DNA from: Arctopsyche grandis
Taxonomy: Eukaryota; Arthropoda; Insecta; Trichoptera; Hydropsychidae
Length of the DNA: 64,000 bases
NCBI RefSeq assembly: GCF_051622035.1
Contig: NC_135355.1
Span: 21,530,986-21,594,985, forward strand
Reading direction: 5' to 3'
Part shown: positions 47,958 to 60,404 of the stretch, in pieces
How positions within the stretch are numbered: the stretch's first letter is position 1
Layout: the number at the start of each line of letters is the position of its first letter
Notes under the pieces: generated by a model
What the model was told of the DNA's origin: nothing
The model's database searches: none
The model's input: only the letters and a program-made list of their open reading frames with translations
Position numbers and translations under genes: made by a program

Positions 47958-50900
47958 TCACTCAAATAATGCTAGTATATCGTCCGATGAAGGTGCCCGG
48001 TGTGGGTGTGAATGAGCTGAGCTGGAGGATGAAGGCGGCGTGGCGAGGAGATCGCCCAAGCCACCAGGGGGGTCCAAATACGAAAGTAATTCCATGGGAT
48101 CGACTACATTATCTGGTAATAGCTAAAATTTAAAACAAAATAAAATAAGCCTCGTAAAATCACAAAATTCAACTAGTTAAAAATGTCTAACAAATATTAT
48201 ATATGTATGTATATATGTATATGATGGTACTTACATTTAAGCCTTCGTTAGTTCCTTCACCATCTATAACAGCCGCAGGATCAAAATTAAGGTCAGAAGG
48301 AATATCGACATCAGTGAGGGTTGATGAAATATGCTGTTGCTGATCGGCGGAGGGGGGTACGCTGGGTGGACCACCAGGGGTGTGCGCAGAACCAGGAGTG
48401 TGTGCACCACCTCCGCCGCCTCCCCCACCAGCACCAGGTGTGTGTGGAGTGTGGGGAGTATGAGGTGTGTGTGGCATCTAAAACATAATTAGATTCATTA
48501 TCAAATACACATTTTTTTTAACAACATAATTAAATATATATTGAAGATATATCAAGGAAGCTTACCTGTTCGTTAAGGCTTTTTTCCATTGCATTCAATG
48601 GATCCAAGGAATTGACACTATCACTTAAATGCGACAGAGGACCACCTCCTCCGGAATACTCATTGCTACCAGGACCGGTGGAGTTAACGCCAAATTCATA
48701 ATTATTTTGGCCATTTCCACTTCCTGATCTTCCATGACCGTTGCCTCCATTGCCATACGATGATGTCATCATTGAACCATTTGCTATGGTATTCATGTCA
48801 GGTGGAAGATAAGGTGAGAGAGCTTGATTCATATCCCAACTGTTCATTGTGGGAAGAGTCATCGAGCCCGGTGAAATTGCTTTTCCTCGTTTACCAGCAC
48901 AAGAATCACTACTGTCATCTTCCTGCTATAAAATATAAAAAAAATATGAGTTACCACGAATTTTTATTTTGTCTATCAAGCTTAAACTACAATTTAAACA
49001 ATATTTACCTTGATTCCGGGAACGGTTGGGTTTTTAGCAGCTTTCCAATTAGCTCCACTATCTATCGTGACTTCTTCGACATCAGAATTATTTAATGTAT
49101 TTAAAATACCCCACATATACTGATCTACTTCTAATCCTTCTAATTGTGCAGGTTTACTGAAAAATAAAATAAATAAATGACATAAACCTTTTATTTTCAT
49201 ATAATTTTATAATAAATTTATCAGAATTTAATTGAACTCACTTGCAAACAGGACATCTCCAGGAGCCTCGCTCACAATTAAGTTGTAGATATGATTCCAA
49301 ATCAAAACATTGAATATGTTTGCAATCGTGCCCTCGGGCAGGCAAAGTTATTCTTTTAAATGTTATCGGACACTTCAAAGAAACTTTTAACGCAGTCTGC
49401 TCCACAGCATCTCTATCTCTATCTTGCATTAATGGACCACCACCACCGTTGCTAGTGCTAGTTTGACTAAAGTTGCGTTTAATTTTGGCAATGCAATGGT
49501 CTGCTGTTAATAGCCTTTTACGCAGAAGTCCTTGTAAAACACTCCTGACGCTCGGCCTATGCACTAATTGCAGAACAAATAGATGTGACTGCAAAAAAAA
49601 TTAAATAAATTAAAATTTTATTCGTTATTCATTTTAATTGGATAGTATGTGTATAATGTAGCAATACTTACACAACAGCATGCTGAAACGGTAATTTGTA
49701 TCGTGTTTCGGCCTGGCTGACACACATCTTTCAGGTACAAAGGTTTATGAGATGTTTTATTTTCACCACGATCGATAATTAAAGGTGTAGCGTTAACAGA
49801 AACTTGCACACTTGCTGGCCAATTGGTATTCATTTGCCTATCTTCATGGTGGAAACATTTTAATTGGAGTTCTAAATCAGATCTGAAAAATAGTGATGCC
49901 AATTAAATGGAGTTATGTTTGAATAGTTACTATTTAATACAGGATAAGTTAGGTATATTTACCTCCACATTAAAGTTTGGTGAACTGTCGGTTTTAATTG
50001 GAAAACGTGATTGCTTACAGCCAAGTTATGTTCTAGCCTAAACGGTGGGAGGATAATTCCATCTCTAACAGGGAAAGTCAAGCGCAACTCATCATCTAAA
50101 AAGCAAAAAAATATTTTTTAATAATAACTTTCACAGTTTAATTTTTATATTGATTAATAAGTATGAGAGCAATACTTACTTTGCATTGGCAAGGGAGGTT
50201 TGAGTTCGTTGAAATTTGGTTTGACATCAGCATTGGGACTAATATACGGAGGCATACTACTAGCAGGTGTTAATGGTGGAGTAGGATTCCCAGGTACGGG
50301 ACTATGCTGATACGTCATATTGCTTCTCATGGTACCAACTTCAGGTTGGAATTGACCAGCAGCTGCATACTGCCCGCTCTGGCCGACATACGCACCACCG
50401 TTGCTCGATTGGTGGTGACCAGCAAACTGACCAGGACCCATTCCTCCATTACTGAAGTATTGTCCTTGTGCGGAGTAGGGTGGTGTATTCTGTCTCATTC
50501 CGGCACCTCTCATACTTGCAGGACCAAAGTTCCCGCTCGGTCCTAGTGGTTGCTGGGGAGGATATTGGTTTTGGAAACCCGGTCGGCCATTGCCGTAACC
50601 GGTGGGATATTGAGGTGTGTTGGGATTGAAACCAGGCTGCATTGTGCCTGGTCCAGTATTTATGTATCCCTGTTGTCTCTTTTGATTCATGTGCATTGCA
50701 GGTGAGGGATAAGGTGCAAGCCTCCGAGGATAATTACCGGGACCCATTTTTCCCATGGCGGACATATTCGACATCTGACCAGGACCCATTTGACCTGGCA
50801 TCATGTTGGCGTGCATACCTCCCATGCCCATATTCGCCATTTGGGCCATAGGATTCATATTAGGATTCATATTAGGATTCATACCGTTCATGGCTGGGTT

Positions 50901-51300
50901 ACCACCCATTTGGCCCATTCCACCCATACCACCCATTCCTCCCATATTTCCCATCGACGACATATTAGGATTGTGACTTCGCTGTTGGCCATAGCCATTC
51001 ATATTACTGTACTGGGGATTTCCCATACCCATGTTGTTTTGCATCTAGAATAGATAATATAGTGTGTTAACTTGAAGGTTTCACTCTCCTAACGTAGATA
51101 TTGGGATTGTTTTGGAGCTACATACTTGATTGAAAGGTTGTGCCTCCTGCATGGCGACTACACTTGCAGTTGCAGTGGCTGTAGCAGTAGCTGTGGCTGC
51201 AGCAGCCACCATGGCGGCCGTCGAAAGTGCTGGCCCTGCGCCGTATTGCCCTGCCTCACCCGCCGCACTCATGCCGCTCGCAGCAGGCATGCCCCCATAC
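47958..51300 (-). CDS. tna: ZMIZ1/2-tonalli family SP-RING protein, C-terminal nine exons
   Basis: Nine exons joined in phase by GT-AG introns: 51126-51300, 50180-51044, 49963-50095, 49672-49882, 49242-49588, 49009-49156, 48566-48925, 48235-48477 and 47958-48122 (stop TGA at 47958-47960), giving 881 residues. In order: an AAAATATATATATA Ala/Thr stretch; a Met/Gly/Asn-rich disordered region with [10 protein letters not shown] and [10 protein letters not shown]; the conserved [19 protein letters not shown] to [17 protein letters not shown] block; the MIZ/SP-RING finger ([10 protein letters not shown]...[12 protein letters not shown]...WRCPVC); an [12 protein letters not shown] repeat; and a conserved acidic end, ELLSYLDPP to DDILALFE. 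Family members act in the nucleus as transcription coregulators and PIAS-like SUMO ligases; tonalli interacts genetically with Brahma chromatin remodelling. The N-terminal exons are missing, because the first exon seen starts mid-codon after an acceptor at 51301. Confidence 0.95.
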
Positions 51301-54300
51301 CTGTAAATGAAAAATATATTTAAATTTATTAAAAAAAAACATCTATAATTAAATTAATGAATTCAATGATATAAATCCACCAAAGTCTAAACAGAAAAAA
51401 TATTTGAAAAATATATATGTATATGTACATATCTGTAATTCAATGGAGGGACCAAAACTAACAATTAATTAATATAAATTAAATCACCAAATTGATTATA
51501 CTATTTCATGGTATTTAAAGTCATATAAAATTTTCTGAAAACGTATTTTTTTCTAACTATTGACATGAGCAGCACATTCGGCAATTTGGGTAGTAATTCT
51601 TAAAACATTTGTAAACATATGAGTAATACGCCTCCAAAATAATACAATTTAGCTCTCTATTGTAATAACAAATAACAACCAAACAAAAGAAGTAAGATAA
51701 GATTTCATGCAAATTTTGAACCTACTAAAATAGCGTGTGATTGATAAATTCCAAGGTTAATTAGGCAATTCACCCATTAGTCTTGACTATACACAAGATT
51801 AAATCATACACTCATAAAGTTGTTTATGTTTGGTTTATAGCTACGTTTGCTCATCTTTAACATCATTTTGGAAACACTTGGGACACCAGGAAACGAAAAA
51901 AACGTGATGTAAAAAAAGAACGTTCTACCCTATGGTGGCTAATTTTGTAACAGTTCTTGGCTTTGGGGTTGTCTATTTTTTTCCATCTATAGCTCAAAAG
52001 GAGCTTCCCTAAGTGGATATTTTACAAATCTCTAAATATTATTAGTGCGATAGTTATAAATAGTCTAAATAGGGAGTGTTGAAATTTTATCCGCAGTGGC
52101 ATGTACGTATGTCAAAAAAGAAACATTAAATAATATCGATACATTGAGGGCACAAAAATAAAAAAATCGAAACGTTTGCGAAGTTTAGTTAATGGTAGAA
52201 TTTGTCAAGTATTTGAGAAACAAATCAAAGGACACAAAAAAATGTACCCACGAAATCTTAACAATAAAAGAGGCTGCTACCTGATCCACATCTTTGCACT
52301 GTACATACACACATAGATGGCCAACAAATATTTCCATTGATACAAGAACATTGCTCAAAACTTCATTTAATTTAAATCAGTATTTAGCTCGCCGAAAATA
52401 CGAAAAATAAAAAAATAAAAATACGAAAGAAGATTTTAAAACAAAGAAAAATAAAAGGTTTACATAGTACGGAAACTAAAAAAAAACTTGACAGGAAATC
52501 CGTAAAAATAGGATTTTTATAAAAATCTTCCCCCACAAGCAGCTAAACATCTGAAGTGCCTACCCTCCACGTAACCATAATTATGTACACATTTTCACAT
52601 TCTTAGTTTTGTATAAATCATCTTCTTTTCCTCACCTCCATCAATACCATTATCATCATCATCATCAATATCATCACCGACCAGTCAACTCCAATCAGTC
52701 TTGCCTCGCCGGCATCTTGCAACAAATCAATACTCGTGTCCCATATTGCCACACTTCTTTACATCACCACCACTTGTCAGTATTGTCTCTATAAAATCCA
52801 AAATAAGAAATCATTTAAGAAGAACCTCAAACTATTTGACTTCTATTTGAAGTTTTAAATAACATTCAATCGACAGCAGTTTGGCCGACAATCGCTCTTG
52901 GGGTGGACCAAGAAAGACGCAAATACATATATCGAGAAAAAATCAATACAAAAATATGTGCAAGGTACTACCCCTGTTTTTGTGAAGGGAAACGTTTTTT
53001 TTTCGGCTGCTGCTGTGAGGCCAGGATTCATGTGAACCGGCCAGCTCACATATTCCCGTAGGGGTAGGTTGTGCAAGGGGTTGTTGTTAACGGAGGGGGG
53101 TGCCCCGACCAGGCGACAATGGATCTCCACAATGAATCAATTGGTACTACTACTCCCTCAGTGCACTTTCATCGATGTGTGTGCAGCAGCACGATGCACC
53201 ATGCAACACAGCGAAAAAGCACAAAGTTTGATCTCCGATATCCGAGGGAGGAACTGTGTTATACCACAAACAAAAACACACGAAACCCGATTTTGATACG
53301 TTACACAATATCAAATTTGATAAACAGAGTATACTTACTCAAATCTAAATATATGAGCATGTTTCAGTGCAACATTTTTAATAACACCACTTAAACTTTT
53401 AGAATACGACACAAATTGATCATTGATGGAATATTAAACATCTTATCCTAAATGCTAACGTGACACCATAATCGTTAATTTGCAAGTCCTCAAATCTTGC
53501 AGTGTACATATGTACATAGGTTGTAATCAGAAAAATTTACAATCACGTTTATGATCATTTGTGAATATTATAATTTATAACTATATTCGTTTGGGTAACT
53601 ATTGTACATCAAACAAATCTTTGTATTTAAGTTTTAAAACCACCATACTCTCGAACTTCTCTCTGAGATAACTATGCGTTCACATCACTGACGGAAATGA
53701 TGAAAAAAGTGTACGATGATCTATCAACGTAAACAATAACAAAGACGATCCACAGACAAGCGGAATACTTTGGGAAAATTTTGTAGCCAACCACAAGTGT
53801 CAAGTATGCATGTGCATCCAATAATGATAAAAAAGCACGTTCACACACGCGCTCTTTAAAAAAAAAGTAAACATACACTGCATCATGTGGGTTAAATAAA
53901 GGAGAAAGGGGGGAAACAAAACGGGGTTGATAGCATGCCCCAAAGGCTCAATGGGGTTAATTAAGTCTAATCGAATTAATTAATGGATATGACGCGGACA
54001 ACGCCGAACGGCACATCAAAAATACATCAAGCGGACGAGAAGAGGTTAATTCAATTATGGAGGTAAAACAAAAATTGCAGCGAGCTATGCACTATTGATG
54101 CGCTCCGCAAGGCCAAACAAGCAAAACTGAAAATCCGGTCAATGAAAACTTCATATTGACACAGTGTAGTCCACTCAACGACCCAAATTATTATACAAGC
54201 TTCAAAAACTTTTTGTTAAATTAAATGTAAGTTAAAAATTAACACTAACATAAACAACGTTTATATATTGTGACACGTGAGCTAAAGATGTAGGGTGGTC

Positions 54301-57290
54301 CTTGTTGGCCGTCTCGCTTTGGCTTGCATTTGTCGCAGTCGACAAGCAAAAAAAGGCACAATAGGGCCTTTTACCATGATCATGGTTAAATAAAGCTCGA
54401 TGGCTGCGTAAGTGGAAGGGATACGTGTCGTATTGAACGGGAGGCAGAGCTTTCGTCATGGGGAATGATGAACGCTATAAGCTTGGGCACATGCCCTCAT
54501 CGACGAAAGCTCCATCTCACTCTCTTTTCGAAAGCTATGGGGGTGAATGGTCACGTTTATAATATGAAGGGGAGTGCTTTGATGAATTTATTGATGTTTG
54601 TTTCTCACATTATACACACTCTATACAGGGCGTATAATCAAAATAATAAAATAATAATACACCAGACGTGAAAGAAAAATATTACGTTTGAAGCAAGTGC
54701 AATCAGTGCATTGATACGGGAGTCATTGAATGGACCGGATAATAAATCTTGAATTGAATGTTAACGCAAGAGAAAAGATTGATGGGTTTGGTGCAAAACA
54801 AATGAGACAAGTTTGTACAATTTCATGCACAACAACTTGTGGACTGACTTTGAAATTAGTCATAAATACGAGCAATGTCACAGCATCTCGCCAGGCGGTG
54901 ACGGGGCGTCCATTTGTCCCCAAAACGATAAGCGGTCATAAATAAAAAGGACGAGGATGAAGTTTTCTCTCTTCTTTTTTTCCCGTCTCCCTCTCTCTCT
55001 TTCGTTTGGTCTCAGACCTGGATGCAAGTTCGGCATCTGGAGGTATACGTTGTTGTGCCCTGCGACAACAAAAAAAGATCCGAGGACCATTTGTTGGTAT
55101 CCAAATATTTATGCCTGTAGTATTCGAATCGTCGCAGCTTTGTGCCTTTTCCGAGAAGAAAAAGTTGCCCCAAAAAAGATGGTGAAGATCCAAGCCGACA
55201 GCAAACCATCCGGCTTTCAAGTCAAACCCAACCTTTCGTGATAAGGACGAGGTATTTAAAAATTCAAAATATATAAGAGTGGTCTAGAAAATATAATAAG
55301 CCTGAGACAAACTCAAATTCAAAAGTTTGAATTTATGTATAATACATGCATAGGTCGATCTGAAACAGGAGTTTTCGAAGTGGTTTATGAAAATTAATTA
55401 ATAGAAATACATATATAGATTAACGGCGAAGCCACCAGTTGAAAGCGACAGTTTCAAGAAGACTTCGAGGCCATTACACGAATGGATGACCTCATGCAGG
55501 GTCAGTACAAGCAATTTCAATGAGTCTTATCATTTTGTGAATGTAAGCATAGCCATACTATCAATTGCACACGAATCATGCAATAAAATTCATCTCAAAT
55601 AGAACTGGTGAAAAATTAATAAACATTTTATAAAATAGATTGAGCCACATTAGATTTAGATAGTGATGTTCCGATACCTCCTAAAATGAGGGTTAAAAAA
55701 GAAGGCAGGTCAGGTACGATACAATAGTCAACAAAAAATACTGTTCAGATGAGGACGTTCTGAAAACAAGTTGTAACACTTTTACATAGTTCTAAAACTA
55801 ATTGGTAGTTACGTCTATCAACATATTATTGTTTGTCAACGTGAATGTTTTATAAAATACAGTAAATATGTGTATGTAGCTAACGCGGAATTGCACAAGT
55901 GCAAGTTGCAAAATTATTGATGAGCAAACTGTTGGCGACGTTTGTCCTCAAAAATATGAAAAATAAGCAAAAAAAAAATTATCACGACACATCACCTTAA
56001 CATACATGATTGAAAAATTCGTTTTGGAAGTTTCCATGGTCAATGGTCGCGCAAGACGACGTTCTTCCACATTTTTTTGGTCCACGCGGACCGATCAGAA
56101 GCGAGTGCACCTTGAAAGTCCAGGCACAGTCTGAGGTCGTCGTGTCGCCAAACAAACAACAATACAAAAAGAAGATAATAATGACGAGAGCAAAACAAAG
56201 TTCGAATGAAAGTATTGTTTGTTACGAAAGTAAATGGTGGCGTTCGAAGTCGCGTACCACTTTCTATATGAGAATTCTTCGTCGGACACTAGGAGTGTGT
56301 TAGATACGTTTCTCACACAATTACGAACCGACACATGGATCTACACTTATGTATATATACATATATGTAACACACCAGGCAGTTATTAACATTCCTCTAG
56401 ATAAATTAGATTAATCTTCTGGTTCTATTGGTGCACTCGTTACCCAACAAACGAAAGTCAGCGATGCAAGACACCCCTGTCCCTTTATCGTCGAGTGAAG
56501 GATTTTTCGAATTTTCTCACAAGAATTTATAATAAATGAATAAGTAGTCATAGTTACATACGCATCGGTGTGACTGTTTTCACCTTGCCACGTTCAGGTC
56601 GTCAAACAAACAAACCTTGTTCGAATGATTACAGTTAGTTGTAATCGACCGTGTTCAACGCGATGGATACCATCACGCCACGTCCCATATTTATTAGTCG
56701 CTTGTTGTATTTGTTTATAATACTAATAATTGCACGAAAATTAAAATTCGGAACGGGGTCGTCGCGCACGACGTACGCACGATCAAAGAAAAAATTTCTC
56801 AATAAATTTTCACTCGAGATTATCATGTTAATTCGATTGCAAGAACGCAGCATAGCTGACGTCACTCGGTGACCTCGAAGAATCGAGGAAATCGCACTTG
56901 GATGCAAAACTTAATTTATAAAACTGTACAACGCAAAATATTCAAGCGAAAACATAATCAATACAACGAATATCAGATCAATATATAATTATTCCGGTAC
57001 GCTTATGAAAGTGTTGATAATATACAGATAAATTCGAATTTCATTTGAGATTAGATAACATTACGGTAGGTCACCAAAGTATCAATAAAAATGCATATGG
57101 ATAATACAAAATACCCGAATCGAAGAGTTTGATTGTTATGAAATAATCATTCAAGAATCCAATCTGGCCACAATAAAAATACAATGCAAGGATAATGAAT
57201 ATAAATATCATGTTTAGGTATGTTTGTCTGTGTTATTTGGTAGAAAAAAAAACAATATATACGTAAGCACATGTGTGACAATTATGTTTT
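51301..57290 (-). other. Probable intron of the ZMIZ-like gene
   Basis: Starts at the splice acceptor TTTCATTTACAG read on the minus strand. No upstream coding exon of the family was recognised up to the window end, so the intron is at least 12.7 kb. It contains a CAT-rich patch (about 52620-52680) and some GC-richer patches (53050-53260, 54290-54480, 54880-55240, 56030-56300) whose open frames show no domain; one could hold an alternative promoter or non-coding 5' exon. Confidence 0.5.
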
Positions 57291-57836
57291 AAAGGTTCGT
57301 TTATACCAGTACAGCTCAAGCCGGCAACTGCAGGTTAACAGAAGTACGAAAAATATTCTTCAGTATATTCTATATAGAGACAATCATATCATAATTTGTA
57401 TGTGACGTATTCGTTGCAGTAGCAACCGACACGATCTATTCATATAATACAGCAGTACATGTCACCGAAACGTATCAAGCAGAACCAATTTTTTTTAGGC
57501 ACTGTGGAAATATTCATGCATGACGTGACGTCATAGAGACGAGTGAACCCGTACCAACAAAAGTGCTGCCATGTGCATATGAATATTTTCGGAAACGTTA
57601 TATATTGTGATAATATTGAATCGACGATACGACGTAAGCAACATTGCGCCGTATTGTCGCGCTCTGCAATGTATATGTAAGCCGATTTTGCTTTGCACTC
57701 ATCCAAAACAAGCATGAACGTGCTGAAAACGGGCGGTGCTATATAGTATGAATAGAAATGTTCTTTTCCGTGCAGTGCTATACTGTGTTGTGCCGAGCTG
57801 TTGACGTGGAGTGCCGGATAATATAAATGGACCTTT
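57291..57836. mobile_element. MITE family A, copy 2 (uninterrupted)
   Basis: The left end AAAGGTTCGTTTATACCAG and the right end AATGGACCTTT form an imperfect inverted repeat. It aligns with 14308-15205 once element B is removed from that copy. This copy also has a TGACGTGACGTCA palindrome and TACGACGTAAGC sequence absent from copy 1. No clear target duplication. Confidence 0.75.
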
Positions 57837-58440
57837 ATTTTAGAACACATTATATAAAGGTTGTGAAAAGATTTTTTAGCCAACAGTTAATGATGAAAAA
57901 CGAACAACGAGAGAAACTTTAACATAAATTTTCATCGCATACGATTTTAGAAAACAATACGAATCCCCAACCAAATTTTTGGAAACTTAGTATGGACTTT
58001 GTATGGACTCGATAAATGTTCAAAATAGTCGAACTCAGAAGATGGACCAAGTCCAAAAAAGCATCAACACAAATACACGCGTTGCAAGAAAAGATCTGCG
58101 AATGAGTCTGTCCCCTGTGAATTTGGTAGGAATAAAAAAAGTGTTCACATTATTATAATGGGGCAAAAAAAAAGGAAAATAAGTTGCTCAGCGACACACA
58201 TACCTGACGGTCCTGAAGTGGAGTATCGACCAGACCAGAGCAAAAAAGATGAGTGCAAAACGCGAGGTGCGATGCGTCAAGAACGGCCGCTTTCGCTCAT
58301 GGCGCTTCCGCGTGCCATATCCGATAGAAAGCCTACATTTTGAAAATCACTCTAATGCGAACACATCAGAAAAGCCGCAATTTAAATTTTGATTTAACTA
58401 AATTAAAAAAAAAAACCAAATAGGTAAAAATTTTACTGGA
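57837..58440. other. Intronic, no feature seen
   Basis: No recognisable element or exon. Confidence 0.5.
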
Positions 58441-58647
58441 TTCTGTAATACATAGTTTGCTTGACGTGTGATATCTAGAGTACGGACCCAAAGCGCGCCG
58501 CTCATTGTTCAATTGTTGTAAATGCTTTGTAAAAACGGTTCAGCAAACTAACAATGCATTTACAACATTTGAACAATGAACAGCGCGCTCTGGGTCCGGG
58601 CTTTAGTGATATCATATCACACGTCAAGCAAACTATGTATTACAGAA
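58441..58647. repeat. 34-bp perfect inverted repeat split by a MITE
   Basis: 58441-58474 is the exact reverse complement of 58614-58647 (34 of 34). The intervening DNA is a family F MITE plus one copy of its 8-bp target duplication. Removing these leaves a 69-bp palindrome with a single unpaired central C. Confidence 0.95.
58476..58605. mobile_element. MITE family F, copy inserted in a palindrome
   Basis: Starts TAGAGTACGGACCC and ends GGGTCCGGGCTTTA. Flanked by the perfect 8-bp duplication GTGATATC (58468-58475 and 58606-58613). The arms TTGTTCAATTGTTGTAAATG and CATTTACAACATTTGAACAA pair. Confidence 0.92.
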
Positions 58648-60271
58648 ATTACACTGATATGTAGTGTACTTAGTTTGGTGTTTAATGTCACAATTCCATG
58701 TTTTACCAATTTTATTCGACAGGTTTTAAATGTGTGTAAACTGTATTAATGACCAATCATTATAAAAGTCTGATATATATACATATGTATGTAGCATAAG
58801 GTGATTTTTTCCAAAAACCTATTTCTAAATACTTCAATTATTTAAAACGAAGATAAAAGAATCATGGACGCATATTTATGAAATGATCAAACCGCACAAA
58901 ATGGCAAAGTTTCAAAACGATTTGAAGACTAGGAATTTTAGCTCAATCTTTTGCGAAAGCAAACTAATGACTAATAACTTATTAGTAATAAGAGGCTTGC
59001 AAAAATGAATTCATTTAATAGAATGCTCCTACAAAATTCTACACAAAACTGGTTAAAATTATAGTAGAGTGATTAGTTAACAATTTAAGGTTTCAACATT
59101 TAATTTCATCAAAGTAAAAAATCCGTCGACTGGTGCATTTTATGCTGATAAACGAAAACAACATTTGACTAATTTGCCAATATGTTTGTAGGAGCCATAA
59201 TTTTCGCCGAAGAATTTGTATATGTATCCATCTATTAGATAAAAAAATTCTATTACATAAAAAAGTGTACTGATTTTATCTCACGATTTACCAGGACAGA
59301 TATCCAAAAAAACAAGTACTGTCCTGGTAAAATCAGTACAAATGGTTACCTTAATGTAGCATAGCATTTATACTTCATACTAATTTATATTGCAAAAATG
59401 AAAGGACATATAAGTACTAAGTTGAGACAATTCTTCAATTTGGTCAAGTATAAAAAAGCCGAATACAAATATAGAAAATATTTTAATATGTACCATTGAA
59501 ATTGATCGATCAAAAAAGCTATACCTATGTAAGATTCGTGATGTATCAAGCTGAATGTTATGTTTGGCACGGTTGGAAATATTGAGAGTGTTAAACTGGC
59601 TGAAAAAAGTTTAAAATTGTCTAAAAGTGGAAGAGTCGTTTGCGCCAGGGACGATGACGTTGCTAACCATGTACTAGACTTGGCACGCTCGTGATGAATA
59701 GTAGACGCGACCTTGCCACGGTTTCATTCATGATTGGTGCAGGTAGTTCAGATGCGGCGAAAAGGTTGAAAAACTCGACCAAAAATTTTAAGTATATATT
59801 GTGCCTACATGGGACTTGGTGTGTTGAACACACTTCTGGAACATTCGTTGTCGGCTGCACCATTGTCATCGTAGCAGGTAATAAACAGCTAAAAGGCCCA
59901 CAGAAAGAATGTTAAATCTCACTTCAAGTTCGACACAAAGGTATGCCGTGCCAATCATTCGTTTATTGACCGGTGAAAATACCAGTGTTGAACTTGTTCG
60001 ATCCTAAATTTCTGTATTCGCAGAGTTTTACAACCAATTTGGGCCCAGTCTTTCTAACTTTACGAGAGAAAAATAAGTTGACGTTATTAGGTGGATAATT
60101 ACAATGATATCTTAAAAAGATGTTTCATCGTGAGGACATGAGTCATTTATCGTTCGCTCATGAACATAATAATTTGTTCATACACGAACCAACCTGGCCA
60201 GTTATAGTGTACACAAAAGGACAAATTGACAAACGAGCTAGTCTGTTCATGCACCAACTATTAGTCATAAG
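58648..60271. other. Intronic, no feature seen
   Basis: AT-rich; contains a short inverted pair around 59290-59330 (ACCAGGACAG...AAAAA...CTGTCCTGGT). Open frames such as 59691-59915 show no domain. Confidence 0.5.
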
Positions 60272-60404
60272 TAGAGGTAGGACCGGAAGCGTGCCGTTTA
60301 TTGTTCAATTGTTGTAAATCCTTTGTAAAAAAGGTTCGGAAAACCTTAAACAATTCATTTACAACATTTGAACAATATACAGCCCCCTCAGGGTCCGGGC
60401 TTTA
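60272..60404. mobile_element. MITE family F, copy 4
   Basis: Starts TAGAGGTAGGACCGG and ends GGGTCCGGGCTTTA, with paired TTGTTCAATTGTTGTAAAT and ATTTACAACATTTGAACAA arms. Flanks (GTCATAAG and GACTCATA) match only partly. Confidence 0.82.

Noticed and set aside
52855-55241. Several 60-107-aa frames in the ZMIZ-like intron
   Set aside because: There was no recognisable domain or consistent splice signals, and frames overlap on both strands as expected of GC-richer patches.
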